A stretch of DNA of 64,000 nt, taken from the NCBI RefSeq assembly GCF_002798015.1, contig NZ_PGTZ01000008.1, positions 62,001 through 126,000 of the forward strand, in the 5' to 3' direction. The number at the start of each line of letters is the position of its first letter. Position 1 is the stretch's first letter. Shown in pieces: positions 27,370 to 35,961 of the stretch. The DNA is from Luteimicrobium subarcticum (lineage in GTDB: Bacteria; Actinomycetota; Actinomycetes; Actinomycetales; Cellulomonadaceae). A program made the translations under genes and the position numbers. Below the pieces are notes generated by a model that was given only the letters and a program-made list of their open reading frames with translations, ran no database searches and had not been told where the DNA came from.

Positions 27370-27816
27370 ATGGCACGACTGGCATCGCGGGTGGAGTTCG
27401 AGAACGACCTCGGCGAGACGGTGAAGTACGTCCGGCACCCGAGGGGGCTCGGGCTCGTGTCCCCTCGCGCCGTCGCGCACGCGACCGCTGACATCGCCCA
27501 GACGGCCTACGTCGAGACGGGTGCCCGCGTCGGCAAGGACGCCCGCGTCGGCAAGGGTTCCTGGGTCGACCACGACGCGGTCGTCGAGGACGGCGCCGTG
27601 GTCGGCAGCAACGTCCACGTCGGTGCCTGGTCGCACCTGGAACGGGGCGCACGCGTCGGCCGTGGTGCGCGGTTGGGGGAGCGGGTCGTCGTCGAGCGCG
27701 GTGCCCGGGTGCCCGACGACGCGATCGTCGAGGCCGGCACGGTGGTGCCGCGCTCGCGCCACACCGTCCTGCGCCGGGATGAAGGCGAGCGGCACCACTG
27801 GGGCACGGCCGCCTGA
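27370..27816 (+). CDS. left-handed beta-helix (hexapeptide-repeat) protein
   Basis: 148 aa. After a short N-terminal domain (SRVEFENDLGETVKYVRHP), residues about 45-130 consist of hexapeptide-like turns (ARVGKD, ARVGKG, SWVDHD, AVVEDG, AVVGSN, VHVGAW, ARVGRG, ARLGER), predicting a left-handed parallel beta-helix as in acyltransferases and carbonic anhydrase-like trimers. No catalytic His typical of an acyltransferase stands out, so it may be structural. GAGGAGGT lies 3 nt before the ATG. Divergent from rlmC. The specific role is unknown. Confidence 0.8.
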   Translation: MARLASRVEFENDLGETVKYVRHPRGLGLVSPRAVAHATADIAQTAYVETGARVGKDARVGKGSWVDHDAVVEDGAVVGSNVHVGAWSHLERGARVGRGARLGERVVVERGARVPDDAIVEAGTVVPRSRHTVLRRDEGERHHWGTAA

Positions 27817-28078
27817 CGGTCCGACGACACCTCAGCGCGACGCCGCCAGCGACGAGAGCGGGCCGGACCGGACCGGCGGGGTGACCCAGCGTGCGGTGAA
27901 CCGTCCCGCCGCCGCTCACGGCCACCGGGACGTCCCCCTCGGTCACGTGCCACCCCGGTACCGCCGGGTCGAGGGCCGCCACCACGTCGTCGTGACCCGG
28001 CTCGCCGGGTGGGCACGGTGGGCATGGCCCGACGATAGGCGCGCACCGGCGCGTGCCACGACCGGGGCACCCTATTCA
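27817..28078. other. intergenic stretch with possible remnant of a minus-strand gene
   Basis: No complete gene is supported. On the minus strand, two short protein-like pieces lie in different frames: one with DPAVPGWHVTEGDVPVAV (about 27975-27922) and a downstream piece ending TPPVRSGPLSSLAASR with a stop near 27836. They may be the end of a decayed gene, but I cannot assign a family. The iron box begins at 28079. Confidence 0.3.
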
Positions 28079-28097
28079 TAAGGGTAGGCTTACCTCT
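28079..28097 (+). promoter_or_regulatory. iron box (IdeR/DtxR-type operator) with overlapping -10
   Basis: TAAGGGTAGGCTTACCTCT closely follows the actinobacterial iron-box consensus TTAGGTTAGGCTAACCTAA. The core AGGNTAGGCTNACCT is fully kept. TAGGCT inside it (28085-28090) is a good -10, so binding of Fe-loaded repressor would block transcription. It lies about 50 bp before the siderophore-binding lipoprotein gene and predicts iron repression of the whole importer operon. Confidence 0.75.
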
Positions 28098-28147
28098 GCT
28101 CCTGTGGTCGCCTCGCGACCGCATCCCCGTCCGAGGAGAACACCCCG

Positions 28148-29203
28148 ATGTCGTCCCCGATCCGGCGCGCCCCGCGCCGCCTCGCCGCCCTCGCCGCCGG
28201 CCTCGTCGTCGGCGCGCTCGCGCTCACCGGCTGCTCGTCGTCCGACGACGACCAGCCCGCCTCGACCGCCACGGGCGCCGCGTCCGACGCCTTCCCGGTC
28301 ACGATCGACGGAGCGCTCGGCAGCGCCACGATCGACAAGCAGCCCGAGCGCGTCGTCACCTGGGGCTGGTCCGCGCAGGACGCCGTCCTGGCGCTCGGCG
28401 TCGTGCCCGTCGCGATGCCGAAGTACACCTACGGCGGCGACGCGAACGGCGTGCTGCCCTGGGACGCCGACCAGATCACGAAGCTCGGTGCGCAGACCCC
28501 CACGCTGCTCACCGGCCAGGACACCAACGAGATCCCCTTCCAGCAGATCGTCGCCGCGAAGCCTGACGTGATCCTCGCGCCCTACTCGGGCATCACCCAG
28601 GACGACTACGACAAGCTGAGCAAGATCGCCCCGACCGTCGCGTACCCGGAGAAGCCGTGGGCGACGACGTGGCAGGACCAGACGACGATCATCGGCAAGG
28701 CGCTGGGCAAGTCCGCCGAGGCGGAGAAGCTCGTCGAGCAGACGAACGCGCACGTCGCCGACCTGGCCGCGAAGTACCCGGTGCTCAAGGGCAAGTCGTT
28801 CGTCTACGGGTCGAACAACGACCCGGGTCAGCTCAACGTCTACCGGGCGAGCGACCCGCGCGTGCAGCTCCTCAACCAGCTCGGGCTCGTCAACAGCCCC
28901 AGCGTCACGGACCTCGACCCGAATCCGGACGACGGCTCCTACTTCTTCCAGGTCTCGTACGAGAACGTGTCGAAGATCGAGACCGACCTGCTGGTCGCCT
29001 ACTTCGACGACCAGGCCGCGGCGGACACGTTCGCGTCCGACCCGCTGATCGCCGCGATGCCGTCCGTGAAGTCCGGTGCGTTCGCGCCGATCGTCGGGCA
29101 GTCGTTCGTCATGGCGTCGAGCGCTCCCACGGTCCTGTCGATGCCGTGGATGCTCGACCAGTACGTGCCGCAGCTCGCCGCCGCTGCCGAGAAGGTGAAG
29201 TAG
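28148..29203 (+). CDS. iron-siderophore ABC transporter substrate-binding lipoprotein
   Basis: Extracytoplasmic binding protein of an iron-siderophore importer. 351 aa. Signal peptide with basic start (RRAPRRL) and lipobox LTGC, with the lipidated Cys at 29. The mature FepB/FhuD-type two-lobe fold includes KQPERVVTWGWSAQDAVLALG, ALGVVPVAMPKYTYGG, KPDVILAPYSGIT and a C-terminal VLSMPWMLDQ. GAGGAG is about 9 nt before the ATG. It heads an operon with two permeases and an ATPase and is preceded by an iron box. The siderophore type is not predictable. Confidence 0.93.
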   Translation: MSSPIRRAPRRLAALAAGLVVGALALTGCSSSDDDQPASTATGAASDAFPVTIDGALGSATIDKQPERVVTWGWSAQDAVLALGVVPVAMPKYTYGGDANGVLPWDADQITKLGAQTPTLLTGQDTNEIPFQQIVAAKPDVILAPYSGITQDDYDKLSKIAPTVAYPEKPWATTWQDQTTIIGKALGKSAEAEKLVEQTNAHVADLAAKYPVLKGKSFVYGSNNDPGQLNVYRASDPRVQLLNQLGLVNSPSVTDLDPNPDDGSYFFQVSYENVSKIETDLLVAYFDDQAAADTFASDPLIAAMPSVKSGAFAPIVGQSFVMASSAPTVLSMPWMLDQYVPQLAAAAEKVK

Positions 29204-29212
29204 CGTCGGGTC

Positions 29213-30295
29213 GTGCCTCGACAGCCTGCCCGGGCCACGCCCGGGAGCACCACGGGAGCGGTGCCCGCCCAGCGGGCGCCGCTCCCGTCCGGCGTGCGCC
29301 GACGTCGGCTCGTCCTGGGGCTCGTCGGGTGCCTCCTGGCGCTCGCGGCCGTGCTGGTCCTCTCGCTCATGGTCGGCGCGAACGCGCTGCCGCCGAGCGA
29401 CGTGTGGCACGCCCTGTGGCACTACTCGCCCGACGACCAGGCGTCGCTGATCGTCGTCAACAGTCGTCTCCCGCGGACCCTCGTCGGGCTGCTCGCCGGC
29501 GTGGCGCTCGGCCTCGCGGGGACCGTCATGCAGGGCCTCACGCGCAACCCGCTCGCCGACCCCGGCCTCCTCGGCGTGAACGCGGGGGCGTCGCTCGCCG
29601 TCGTCCTCGGGATCGCCGTCTTCGGGGTCACCAGCGCCGCCGGCTACGTCCCGTTCGCGTTCGTCGGCGCGGCGCTGGCGTCGGTCGCCGTGTACTCGGT
29701 GGCGTCGCTCGGCCGCGAGGGCGCCACACCCGTCAAGCTCGCGCTGGCCGGCGCCGCGGTGTCCGCCGCGCTCGGGTCGCTGGTCACCGCGGTCCTGCTC
29801 ACCGACGCGCAGGCCCTCGACCAGCTCCGCTTCTGGGAGGTCGGCGCGCTCGCCGGACGCGACATGGACGTGGTCCGGCAGGTCGCCGTGCCGATCGCGG
29901 TGGGCGCGGTGGTCGCGCTCGCGCTCGGGCGCGCCCTCAACGGGCTCGCGCTCGGCGAGGACGTCGCCCGCGCGCTCGGCCAGCGCATCGGGCTCGTGCG
30001 GGTCGTCGCGGCCGTCGCGATCGTGCTGCTCTGCGGGTCCGCGACCGCGGCCGCCGGACCGATCGCGTTCGTGGGCCTCATCGTCCCGCACGCGGCGCGG
30101 CGCGTCGTCGGTACCGACTACCGCTGGATCCTCGTCTTCTCAGCCGTGTTCGCACCCACGCTGCTCGTCGCCTGCGACGTCATCGGCCGCGTCGTCGCGT
30201 ACCCCGGGGAGCTGCAGGTCGGCATCGTGACCGCCGTCGTCGGCGCCCCCCTGTTCATCGCGCTCGTGCGCCGCCGCGGTGGGGTGTCGTTGTGA
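29213..30295 (+). CDS. FecCD-family iron-siderophore ABC permease, first subunit
   Basis: 360 aa with about nine to ten membrane helices, FecCD/BtuC fold. The signature segment LPRTLVGLLAGVALGLAGTVMQGLTRNPLADPGLLGVN is intact, as is GPIAFVGLIVPHAARRVVG, which contacts the ATPase. GTG 29213 lies 9 nt after the binding-protein stop. The first ~35 residues are a polar tail. Its stop overlaps the next permease start (GTGA). It forms the membrane channel as a heterodimer with the following gene. Confidence 0.93.
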   Translation: MPRQPARATPGSTTGAVPAQRAPLPSGVRRRRLVLGLVGCLLALAAVLVLSLMVGANALPPSDVWHALWHYSPDDQASLIVVNSRLPRTLVGLLAGVALGLAGTVMQGLTRNPLADPGLLGVNAGASLAVVLGIAVFGVTSAAGYVPFAFVGAALASVAVYSVASLGREGATPVKLALAGAAVSAALGSLVTAVLLTDAQALDQLRFWEVGALAGRDMDVVRQVAVPIAVGAVVALALGRALNGLALGEDVARALGQRIGLVRVVAAVAIVLLCGSATAAAGPIAFVGLIVPHAARRVVGTDYRWILVFSAVFAPTLLVACDVIGRVVAYPGELQVGIVTAVVGAPLFIALVRRRGGVSL

Positions 30296-31377
30296 GCGCC
30301 GCAGCGAACGTCCCGGAGGGCGCAGGGACGGCGGCGGGTCCGGGAGCGTCGACGGTGTCGAGGGTCCGTGCCACACGCGTCGCGCGCCGCGCCCGCAGCG
30401 TCCGCGTGGCCGTCGTGCTCGCAGTCCTGCTCGTGCTGGCGTGCGCGACCTCGCTCTGCCTCGGCGACGCGGGCCTCAGCCCCGCGGACGTGGCGCGCAC
30501 GCTCGTCGGCCAGGGCGACGCGCTCACGGACTTCGTCGTCTTCGACCTCTCGTTGCCGCGCCTGCTCACGGCCGTCCTGGTCGGCGCCTGCCTCGCGCTG
30601 TCCGGCGCGATCTTCCAGTCCGTCGTGCGCAACCCGCTCGCGAGCCCTGACATCGTCGGCATCACGGCGTCCGCGAGCGCCGCCGGCGTCATCGGGATCG
30701 TCCTGCTCGGGCTGAGCGGCCTGGTGCTCTCGGGCTTCGTGCTCGCGGGGACGGTGTGCGCGGCCGTGGTGATCTATCTGCTCGCGTGGCGGTCGGGGCT
30801 GTCGGGGTACCGGTTCGTGCTCGTGGGCATCGGGGTCGCGGCGATCGCGTCGGCCGTCGTGTCGTACGTCCTGACGCGCAGCTCGCTGACGGACAGCCGG
30901 GACGCGCTCGTCTGGCTCACGGGCAGCCTCAACGGTGCGACGTCGGAGAAGCTCGCCGTGCTCGCGCTCGGTGCGGCCGTGCTCGTGCCGCTCGCGCTCG
31001 CGCAGGCGGGCGCGCTCGAGCAGCTCGAGCTCGGCGACGACACCGCCGCCGCGCTCGGGACGCGCGTGGAGCGCGGCCGCGCGCTCGCCGTCCTCACGGG
31101 CGTCGCGCTCGCCGCGATCGCCGTGGCGGCCGCCGGGCCGATCGTGTTCGTGGCGCTGTGCTGCGGGCAGATCGCGCGACGCCTCGTCCGGTCGGGCGCC
31201 CCCGCGCTCGTCGCGTCGGCCCTCGTGGGTGCGCTGCTCCTCGTCGTCGCCGACGACCTCGCCCAGTACGCCGTCCCGGGCACGGACTACCCCGTCGGGG
31301 TCGTCACGGGCATCGTCGGCGCGCCCTACCTCCTGTGGCTGCTCACGCGGACCAACCGGGCCGGGCAGGGCGGCTGA
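30292..31377 (+). CDS. FecCD-family iron-siderophore ABC permease, second subunit
   Basis: 361 aa. The FecCD core is present (LPRLLTAVLVGACLALSGAIFQ, NPLASPDIVGITASAS), as is the cytoplasmic coupling motif region GPIVFVALCCGQIARRLV. The usual PH pair of the coupling loop reads CGQ here, a modest departure. GTG 30292 overlaps the first permease stop; the frame further upstream runs inside that gene and is rejected. The ATPase gene starts 2 nt after the stop, so translation is tightly packed. Confidence 0.92.
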   Translation: MSAAANVPEGAGTAAGPGASTVSRVRATRVARRARSVRVAVVLAVLLVLACATSLCLGDAGLSPADVARTLVGQGDALTDFVVFDLSLPRLLTAVLVGACLALSGAIFQSVVRNPLASPDIVGITASASAAGVIGIVLLGLSGLVLSGFVLAGTVCAAVVIYLLAWRSGLSGYRFVLVGIGVAAIASAVVSYVLTRSSLTDSRDALVWLTGSLNGATSEKLAVLALGAAVLVPLALAQAGALEQLELGDDTAAALGTRVERGRALAVLTGVALAAIAVAAAGPIVFVALCCGQIARRLVRSGAPALVASALVGALLLVVADDLAQYAVPGTDYPVGVVTGIVGAPYLLWLLTRTNRAGQGG

Positions 31378-31379
31378 CC

Positions 31380-32270
31380 ATGGACGACACCCCTCAGACC
31401 GACCGGAAGGACCCCGTGGACACCACTGCGAGCGAGCCGACGGGAGCGGGAGCGAGACAGGGAGCAGCGGTCGCCCGTCACACCCTGGAGGCCCGCGACC
31501 TCACCCTCGCGTACGACGGTCGCGTCGTCGTCGACGGGCTGGGGATCGCGGTCGAGCCGGGAGCCGTGACGTCGATCGTCGGGCCGAACGCGTGCGGCAA
31601 GTCGACCCTGCTGCGCGGCCTGTCGCGGCTCTTGGCGCCGCAGTCGGGAGCGGTGCTGCTCGACGGGCAGGACGTCGCCACGCTCGGCACGCGGCGCGTC
31701 GCGACGGTCCTCGGCCTGCTCCCGCAGACGCCGACGGCCCCGGACGGCATCACCGTGGCCGACCTCGTCGGCCGGGGACGTTACCCCCACCAGGGCTGGC
31801 TGCGCCGCTGGACCACCGAGGACGACGAGGCGGTCGCCGAGGCGATGGAGGCGACGAGCGTCGCGGAGCTGGCCACGCGGCCGCTCGCCGAGCTCTCGGG
31901 CGGCCAGCGCCAGCGCGTGTGGATCGCGATGGCGCTCGCGCAGCGCACCGACCTGCTGCTGCTCGACGAGCCGACGACGTTCCTCGACGTCGCGCACCAG
32001 ATCGAGGTCCTCGAGCTGCTGTCGGACCTCAACCGGGACCGCGGCACGACCATCGTCATGGTGCTGCACGACCTGAACCTCGCGGTGCGCTACTCCGACC
32101 GGCTCGTGGCCATGCGGGACGGCCGGGTCGTGGCGGCGGGGGAGCCTGACGCCGTGGTGACGGCCGAGCTGGTCGAGGAGGTCTTCGGGATCGGTGCGCT
32201 CGTCACGACCGACCCCGTGACGGGGGACCGGATGGTCGTCCCGCACGGACGCTCGCGCCGCGCCCGGTAA
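31380..32270 (+). CDS. iron-siderophore ABC transporter ATP-binding protein
   Basis: FepC/FhuC-type ATPase, about 296 aa. Walker A GPNACGKSTLL (Ala-Cys in place of the more usual Gly-Ala or Gly-Cys), Q-loop LLPQTPTAPDG, signature LSGGQRQRVWIAMAL, Walker B LLLLDEPTTFLD and the H-loop His in MVLHDLNLA. ATG 31380 is 2 nt past the permease stop. GTG 31416 has a better ribosome site (GGAAGG, 5 nt away) and would give 284 aa, so the start is uncertain. Completes the importer operon; the stop codon overlaps the -10 of the next gene. Confidence 0.93.
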   Translation: MDDTPQTDRKDPVDTTASEPTGAGARQGAAVARHTLEARDLTLAYDGRVVVDGLGIAVEPGAVTSIVGPNACGKSTLLRGLSRLLAPQSGAVLLDGQDVATLGTRRVATVLGLLPQTPTAPDGITVADLVGRGRYPHQGWLRRWTTEDDEAVAEAMEATSVAELATRPLAELSGGQRQRVWIAMALAQRTDLLLLDEPTTFLDVAHQIEVLELLSDLNRDRGTTIVMVLHDLNLAVRYSDRLVAMRDGRVVAAGEPDAVVTAELVEEVFGIGALVTTDPVTGDRMVVPHGRSRRAR

Positions 32271-32273
32271 CAT
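32268..32273 (+). promoter_or_regulatory. -10 element, probable leaderless start of the antiporter
   Basis: TAACAT begins with the TAA stop of the ATPase gene and lies 6 nt before GTG 32280. The antiporter therefore probably has its own, iron-independent promoter. Confidence 0.45.
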
Positions 32274-32279
32274 TCCGGG

Positions 32280-33494
32280 GTGCCCACCGACTCGGTGACC
32301 CTGATCCTCGTCGCCGCGTGCGCGGCGCTCGCCCCCGTCCTCGCCCGCGGCGTCGGCCGGTACGCCCGCGTGCCCGTCGTGGTGTTCGAGATCTTGCTCG
32401 GCCTGCTCGTCGGTCCGGCGCTGCTCGGCTGGGCGCACCCCGACGCCGTCACGGAGGGCTTCGCCGACTTCGGTCTCGCGATGCTGTTCTTCCTCGCGGG
32501 CAGCGAGATCGACGTGCTCGGCATCCGGGGGCGTCCCTTCCGGACGGCCGTGATCGGCTGGCTGGTCTCGCTCGGGCTCGGCGTGGTGCTGGGCGCGGCG
32601 TTCGCGCCGTCCGCAGCCGCCGGCGTCTTCATCGGCATCGCGCTCACGTCGACCGCGCTCGGCACGATCCTGCCCACGGTCCGCGACGCCGGAGAGCTCA
32701 AGACGCCCTTCGGGCGGGCCGTGAGCGCGGTGGGGACCGTGGGCGAGTTCGGTCCCCTCGTGGCGATCTCGGTGTTCCTGTCGGGCCGCGCGCCGGGTCG
32801 CTCGACGGTCGTCCTGCTGCTGTTCGTCGCGATCGCCGGGCTGGCCCTGTTCCTCGCCGCACGTCACACGCACCCGCGCATGCACGCCGTCATCGAGGGC
32901 ACCCTGCGCACGAGCGGCCAGTTCGCGGTGCGGCTCGTGCTGCTGGTGCTCGCGGTGCTGGTCGCGCTCAGCATCTTCCTCGACCTCGACATGCTGCTCG
33001 GCGCGTTCGCCGCCGGGCTCCTCTTCCGCACGCTCATGCGGGACGCGTCCCGCGAGACGCGTGAGCAGGTCGAGTCGAAGGTCGACGCGGTCGGGTACGG
33101 GTTCCTGGTGCCGGTCTTCTTCGTCTCGACCGGCCTGACGTTCGACCTCGACGCGCTCCTCGACAGCCCTCGTGCCCTCGTGCTCCTGCCCGTCTTCCTG
33201 GTGCTGCTCCTCGTCGTCCGGGGCGGGCCGTCCATGCTGTCCGCTCCCGAGGGTGCGGACCGCCGGGAGAAGATCTCGCTCGGTCTGTTCGGCGCCACGG
33301 GTCTCCCGATCATCGTCGCCGTCACCGCCATCGGCGTCGAGACCGGCGACCTGTCGTCCGCGACCGCAGCCTCGCTCGTGGGTGCAGGGCTGCTGTCCGT
33401 CCTGCTCTTCCCGCTCCTCGCGCTCATGCTCCGGGGCACCCGGCCGCGTGTGCGCGCGCAGGGCGACGACCTGGAGGCGCCCGAGGTGGCGTGA
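32280..33494 (+). CDS. Kef-type cation:proton antiporter (CPA2 family)
   Basis: 404 aa with about 11-12 membrane helices and no C-terminal TrkA-N domain, so a short CPA2 form. Features: VFEILLGLLVGPALLGW, FGLAMLFFLAGSEID, TSTALGTILPTVRDAG, a helix FFVSTGLTFDLDALL and a late helix LFGATGLPIIVAV. It should exchange Na+ or K+ for protons in the plasma membrane. It follows the iron importer but, given the -10 overlapping the ATPase stop, is probably separately transcribed. The transported ion is not predictable. Confidence 0.88.
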   Translation: MPTDSVTLILVAACAALAPVLARGVGRYARVPVVVFEILLGLLVGPALLGWAHPDAVTEGFADFGLAMLFFLAGSEIDVLGIRGRPFRTAVIGWLVSLGLGVVLGAAFAPSAAAGVFIGIALTSTALGTILPTVRDAGELKTPFGRAVSAVGTVGEFGPLVAISVFLSGRAPGRSTVVLLLFVAIAGLALFLAARHTHPRMHAVIEGTLRTSGQFAVRLVLLVLAVLVALSIFLDLDMLLGAFAAGLLFRTLMRDASRETREQVESKVDAVGYGFLVPVFFVSTGLTFDLDALLDSPRALVLLPVFLVLLLVVRGGPSMLSAPEGADRREKISLGLFGATGLPIIVAVTAIGVETGDLSSATAASLVGAGLLSVLLFPLLALMLRGTRPRVRAQGDDLEAPEVA

Positions 33495-33508
33495 CCCGCG
33501 CACGACGA

Positions 33509-33536
33509 AGGGCCGCCCCCGGACGGGGACGGCCCT
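33509..33536. terminator. bidirectional terminator between antiporter and CsbD gene
   Basis: AGGGCCG pairs with CGGCCCT, and inner CCCC pairs with GGGG, with a single-base bulge. Flanking CACG/CGTG extend the stem. It lies between two converging genes. Confidence 0.65.
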
Positions 33537-33554
33537 CGTGTCTGTCGGTGCCGG

Positions 33555-33728
33555 TCAGTGGTCGAAGGCGTCCTTGACCTTCTCGCCGGCGCCCTTGATG
33601 TCGGAGCTCGCCTGGTCGGCCTTGCCCTCGGCGACCTTCTCGTCGTCGCCCGTGGCCTTGCCCCAGGCCTCCTTGGCCTTGCCCTTCGCGTCCTCCGCGG
33701 CGTTCTTGGTCTTGTCCTCGAAGCCCAT
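33555..33728 (-). CDS. CsbD family general stress protein
   Basis: 57 aa, highly charged, starting MGFEDKTKNAAEDAKGKAKE and ending in a second amphipathic repeat (ADQASSDIKGAGEKVKDAF), the standard CsbD layout. CsbD proteins are abundant under general stress in several phyla; the molecular role is unknown. A strong GAGGAGG ribosome site lies about 5 nt before the ATG at 33728. Its neighbour on the other side is the divergent ECF sigma gene, which might link it to a stress regulon, though nothing in the promoter proves this. Confidence 0.9.
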   Translation of the reverse strand: MGFEDKTKNAAEDAKGKAKEAWGKATGDDEKVAEGKADQASSDIKGAGEKVKDAFDH

Positions 33729-33901
33729 CGTTCCTCCTCGTTCGACGTGTCTCGGACCGCGCCGACGGGTTTCCCGCCGACTCCTCGACCGTAGGACGAG
33801 GGGTGTCCCGACGCAGTCCGGGTGGGCGCCGGCCCGGGTCGAGCAACCGTCGACGTGCGTCGGGGCGGCGTCCGGTCTAGCCGCGCGTCGGTGGTCCCGC
33901 G

Positions 33902-33907
33902 TACGGT
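33902..33907 (+). promoter_or_regulatory. -10 element, probable leaderless start of the ECF sigma gene
   Basis: TACGGT is 6 nt before ATG 33914. There is no Shine-Dalgarno sequence. Confidence 0.45.
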
Positions 33908-33913
33908 CGGAGC

Positions 33914-34951
33914 ATGACCACGACGACGGTGGGGGACGTCCGCGAGGCGCTCGAGGACGGGTTCGCGCGGCAGCGCGGTGAGCTGGTGGCGCACTGCTAC
34001 CGCATGACGGGCTCCGTGCACGACGCGGAGGACCTGGTCCAGGAGACGTACGTCCGGGCCTGGCGTGCCGCGGACGGTTTCGAGGGGCGCGCCTCGTTGC
34101 GCACGTGGCTGTTCCGGATCGCCACGAACGTGTGCCTGACGTTCCTCGAGGGCCGGTCGCGCAGGCCGCTGCCGTCGGCGCTGGGCCAGGGCGCGGCGGA
34201 CCCGGCACGCGAGCCCGTGCAGGACCGCGCGGTCGACTGGATGGAGCCGCTGCCCGACGCGGTCCTCTGGTCCGAGCCGGCACCGGACCCGGCCGAGTCG
34301 GCCGCGACCCGTGACTCCGTCCGGCTCGCGTTCGTCGCGGCGCTGCAGCACCTCACGGCCCGGCAGCGCGCTGTCCTGCTGCTGCGCGAGGTGCTGGCAT
34401 GGAGCGCCAAGGAGACCGCGGACGCGCTCGGCCTGACGGTCGCCGGCGTGAACTCGACGCTGCAGCGGGCGCGCGCCGCGATGGACCGTGAGGCGCCCGC
34501 CCAGGACGACCCGGCGCCCGTCGACGACCCCCGCACGCGCGACCTCCTCGAGGCGTACGTGCGCGCGTTCGAGGCGTACGACGTCGCCGCGATCGTGCGG
34601 CTGCTCGCGCACGACGTGCTGTGGGAGATGCCGCCGTACCCCGAGTGGTACGCGGGGGCCCCGCAGGTCGGGCGGCTCATCTCCACGTGGTGCCCGGCCA
34701 GCGGACCGGGGGACATGCGGCTCGTTCCCGCGGGCACCGCCAACGGCGTGCCGGCCTTCGGCCTCTACATGCGTGACGCCGACGGGGTCCACCGGGCGTT
34801 CCAGCTCCAGCAGGTGTGGCCCACCCCGGACGGTGACGTGTCACGCGTCATCGCCTGGTTCGACGTCGAGGCCCTGTTCGACCGGTTCGGTCTGCCGGCC
34901 GTGTGGGACGACGACGCTCAGGCGACCGTCGGCCCGGCGCCCGTGCGGTAG
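33914..34951 (+). CDS. ECF sigma factor with SnoaL-like C-terminal domain (SigG/SigJ type)
   Basis: 345 aa. Region 2 is at about residues 20-85 (HCYRMTGSVHDAEDLVQETYVRAWRA, then LRTWLFRIATNVCL). Region 4 follows at about 135-195 (LTARQRAVLLLREVLAWSAKETAD, LTVAGVNSTLQRARA). A C-terminal NTF2/SnoaL-like domain covers about 210-330 (LLEAYVRAFEAYDVAAIVRLL, MPPYPEWYAG). ECF factors with this extension usually lack a separate anti-sigma factor and are controlled through the extension; none is encoded here. The 3' end overlaps the oleD 3' end by 34 nt on the opposite strand. The target genes are unknown. Confidence 0.92.
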   Translation: MTTTTVGDVREALEDGFARQRGELVAHCYRMTGSVHDAEDLVQETYVRAWRAADGFEGRASLRTWLFRIATNVCLTFLEGRSRRPLPSALGQGAADPAREPVQDRAVDWMEPLPDAVLWSEPAPDPAESAATRDSVRLAFVAALQHLTARQRAVLLLREVLAWSAKETADALGLTVAGVNSTLQRARAAMDREAPAQDDPAPVDDPRTRDLLEAYVRAFEAYDVAAIVRLLAHDVLWEMPPYPEWYAGAPQVGRLISTWCPASGPGDMRLVPAGTANGVPAFGLYMRDADGVHRAFQLQQVWPTPDGDVSRVIAWFDVEALFDRFGLPAVWDDDAQATVGPAPVR

Positions 34952-35961
34952 GAGGCCGCGAGCCGGTCGAGGCCCTCGTCGAGGGTGACTGCCGGCACCC
35001 ACTGCAGGTCGTGCTGCGTGCGGCGCTGGTCGAACCAGTGTGCGGTCGAGAGCTGCTCGGCGAGGAACCGGGTCATCGGCGGCTCGTCGGCGCCAGGGCG
35101 CACGGCCCACGCGCGCTCCACGAGACCGCCCGCGAACCGGGCGACGGACGGGGGGACGGACCACGCCGGGGGCCGCACGCCCGCGGCGCGGCAGATCCCG
35201 GCCAGCAGCTCGGCGACGGTCCGCGGCTCGCCGTTCGTCACCACGTACGCGTTGCCGTGCACGGCGGGCGCCCGGTCCAGCGCGGCGACGATCGCCGACG
35301 CCGCGTTGTCGACGTAGGTGCTGTCGATGAGCGCCTGACCGTGCCCGAGCAGGGGGAGGCGTCCGGCGCGCGCCCGCTCCACGATGCGCTCCACGAGCTG
35401 CGTGTCGCCCGGTCCCCACACGAGGTGCGGGCGGACCACGACGACCCTCATCGCGGGGTCGTCCGCCGCGAGGGCGAGCAGCTCGCCCAGCGCCTTGGTG
35501 CGCGCGTACTCGCCGCGTGCGTGCGTGGGGTCCGCCGGTCCGGTCCCGTCGCCGACGATCGACGTGCCGGCGTGCGCGACCGACGGCGACGACACGTGCA
35601 CGAACCGGGCCGCTCCCGCCGCGCCGGCGGCCTCGAGCAGGCGTGCCGTGCCGTCGACGTTGACCCGCTCGAAGTCCGCGGGCTCACCGGCGAGCGAGAC
35701 CTTCGCGGCGAGGTGCACGACGGCGTCGACACCTGCGACGGCGGCGGCCACCGCGTCCGGATCGGTCAGGGAGCCGAGCGCGTCCGTCGCGCCCACGACG
35801 CCCGAGGGGCGGCGCTGGAACGCTCGCACGTCCCACCCCGCTGCGGCGAGGTCGCCGGCGACGGCCCGACCGAGCAGGCCGCTCGCGCCGGTCACGAGGA
35901 CGGTGCCCGACCCGTTCACCAGACCGGCCCGGGCGACATCGACGCCGGTCGCGCCGTTCAC
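34918..35961 (-). CDS. oleD: 2-alkyl-3-ketoalkanoate reductase OleD
   Basis: NADPH-dependent reductase that converts the 2-alkyl-3-ketoacid made by OleA into the 2-alkyl-3-hydroxyacid for OleC. About 347 aa, extended-SDR fold. Rossmann motif TGASGLLG is at residues 24-31, and the catalytic YARTK (Tyr-x3-Lys) is in EYARTKALGELL. GTG 35961 overlaps the oleBC stop (GTGA); a second in-frame GTG 14 codons later could also serve. The function rests on context, since OleD looks like other NAD-dependent epimerases. Its 3' end overlaps the convergent sigma gene. Confidence 0.88.
   Translation of the reverse strand: MNGATGVDVARAGLVNGSGTVLVTGASGLLGRAVAGDLAAAGWDVRAFQRRPSGVVGATDALGSLTDPDAVAAAVAGVDAVVHLAAKVSLAGEPADFERVNVDGTARLLEAAGAAGAARFVHVSSPSVAHAGTSIVGDGTGPADPTHARGEYARTKALGELLALAADDPAMRVVVVRPHLVWGPGDTQLVERIVERARAGRLPLLGHGQALIDSTYVDNAASAIVAALDRAPAVHGNAYVVTNGEPRTVAELLAGICRAAGVRPPAWSVPPSVARFAGGLVERAWAVRPGADEPPMTRFLAEQLSTAHWFDQRRTQHDLQWVPAVTLDEGLDRLAASYRTGAGPTVA

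Noticed and set aside
27817-28078. A minus-strand gene ending near 27836.
   Set aside because: The protein-like pieces are in different frames, short and of no recognisable family, so it is noted only as a possible remnant.
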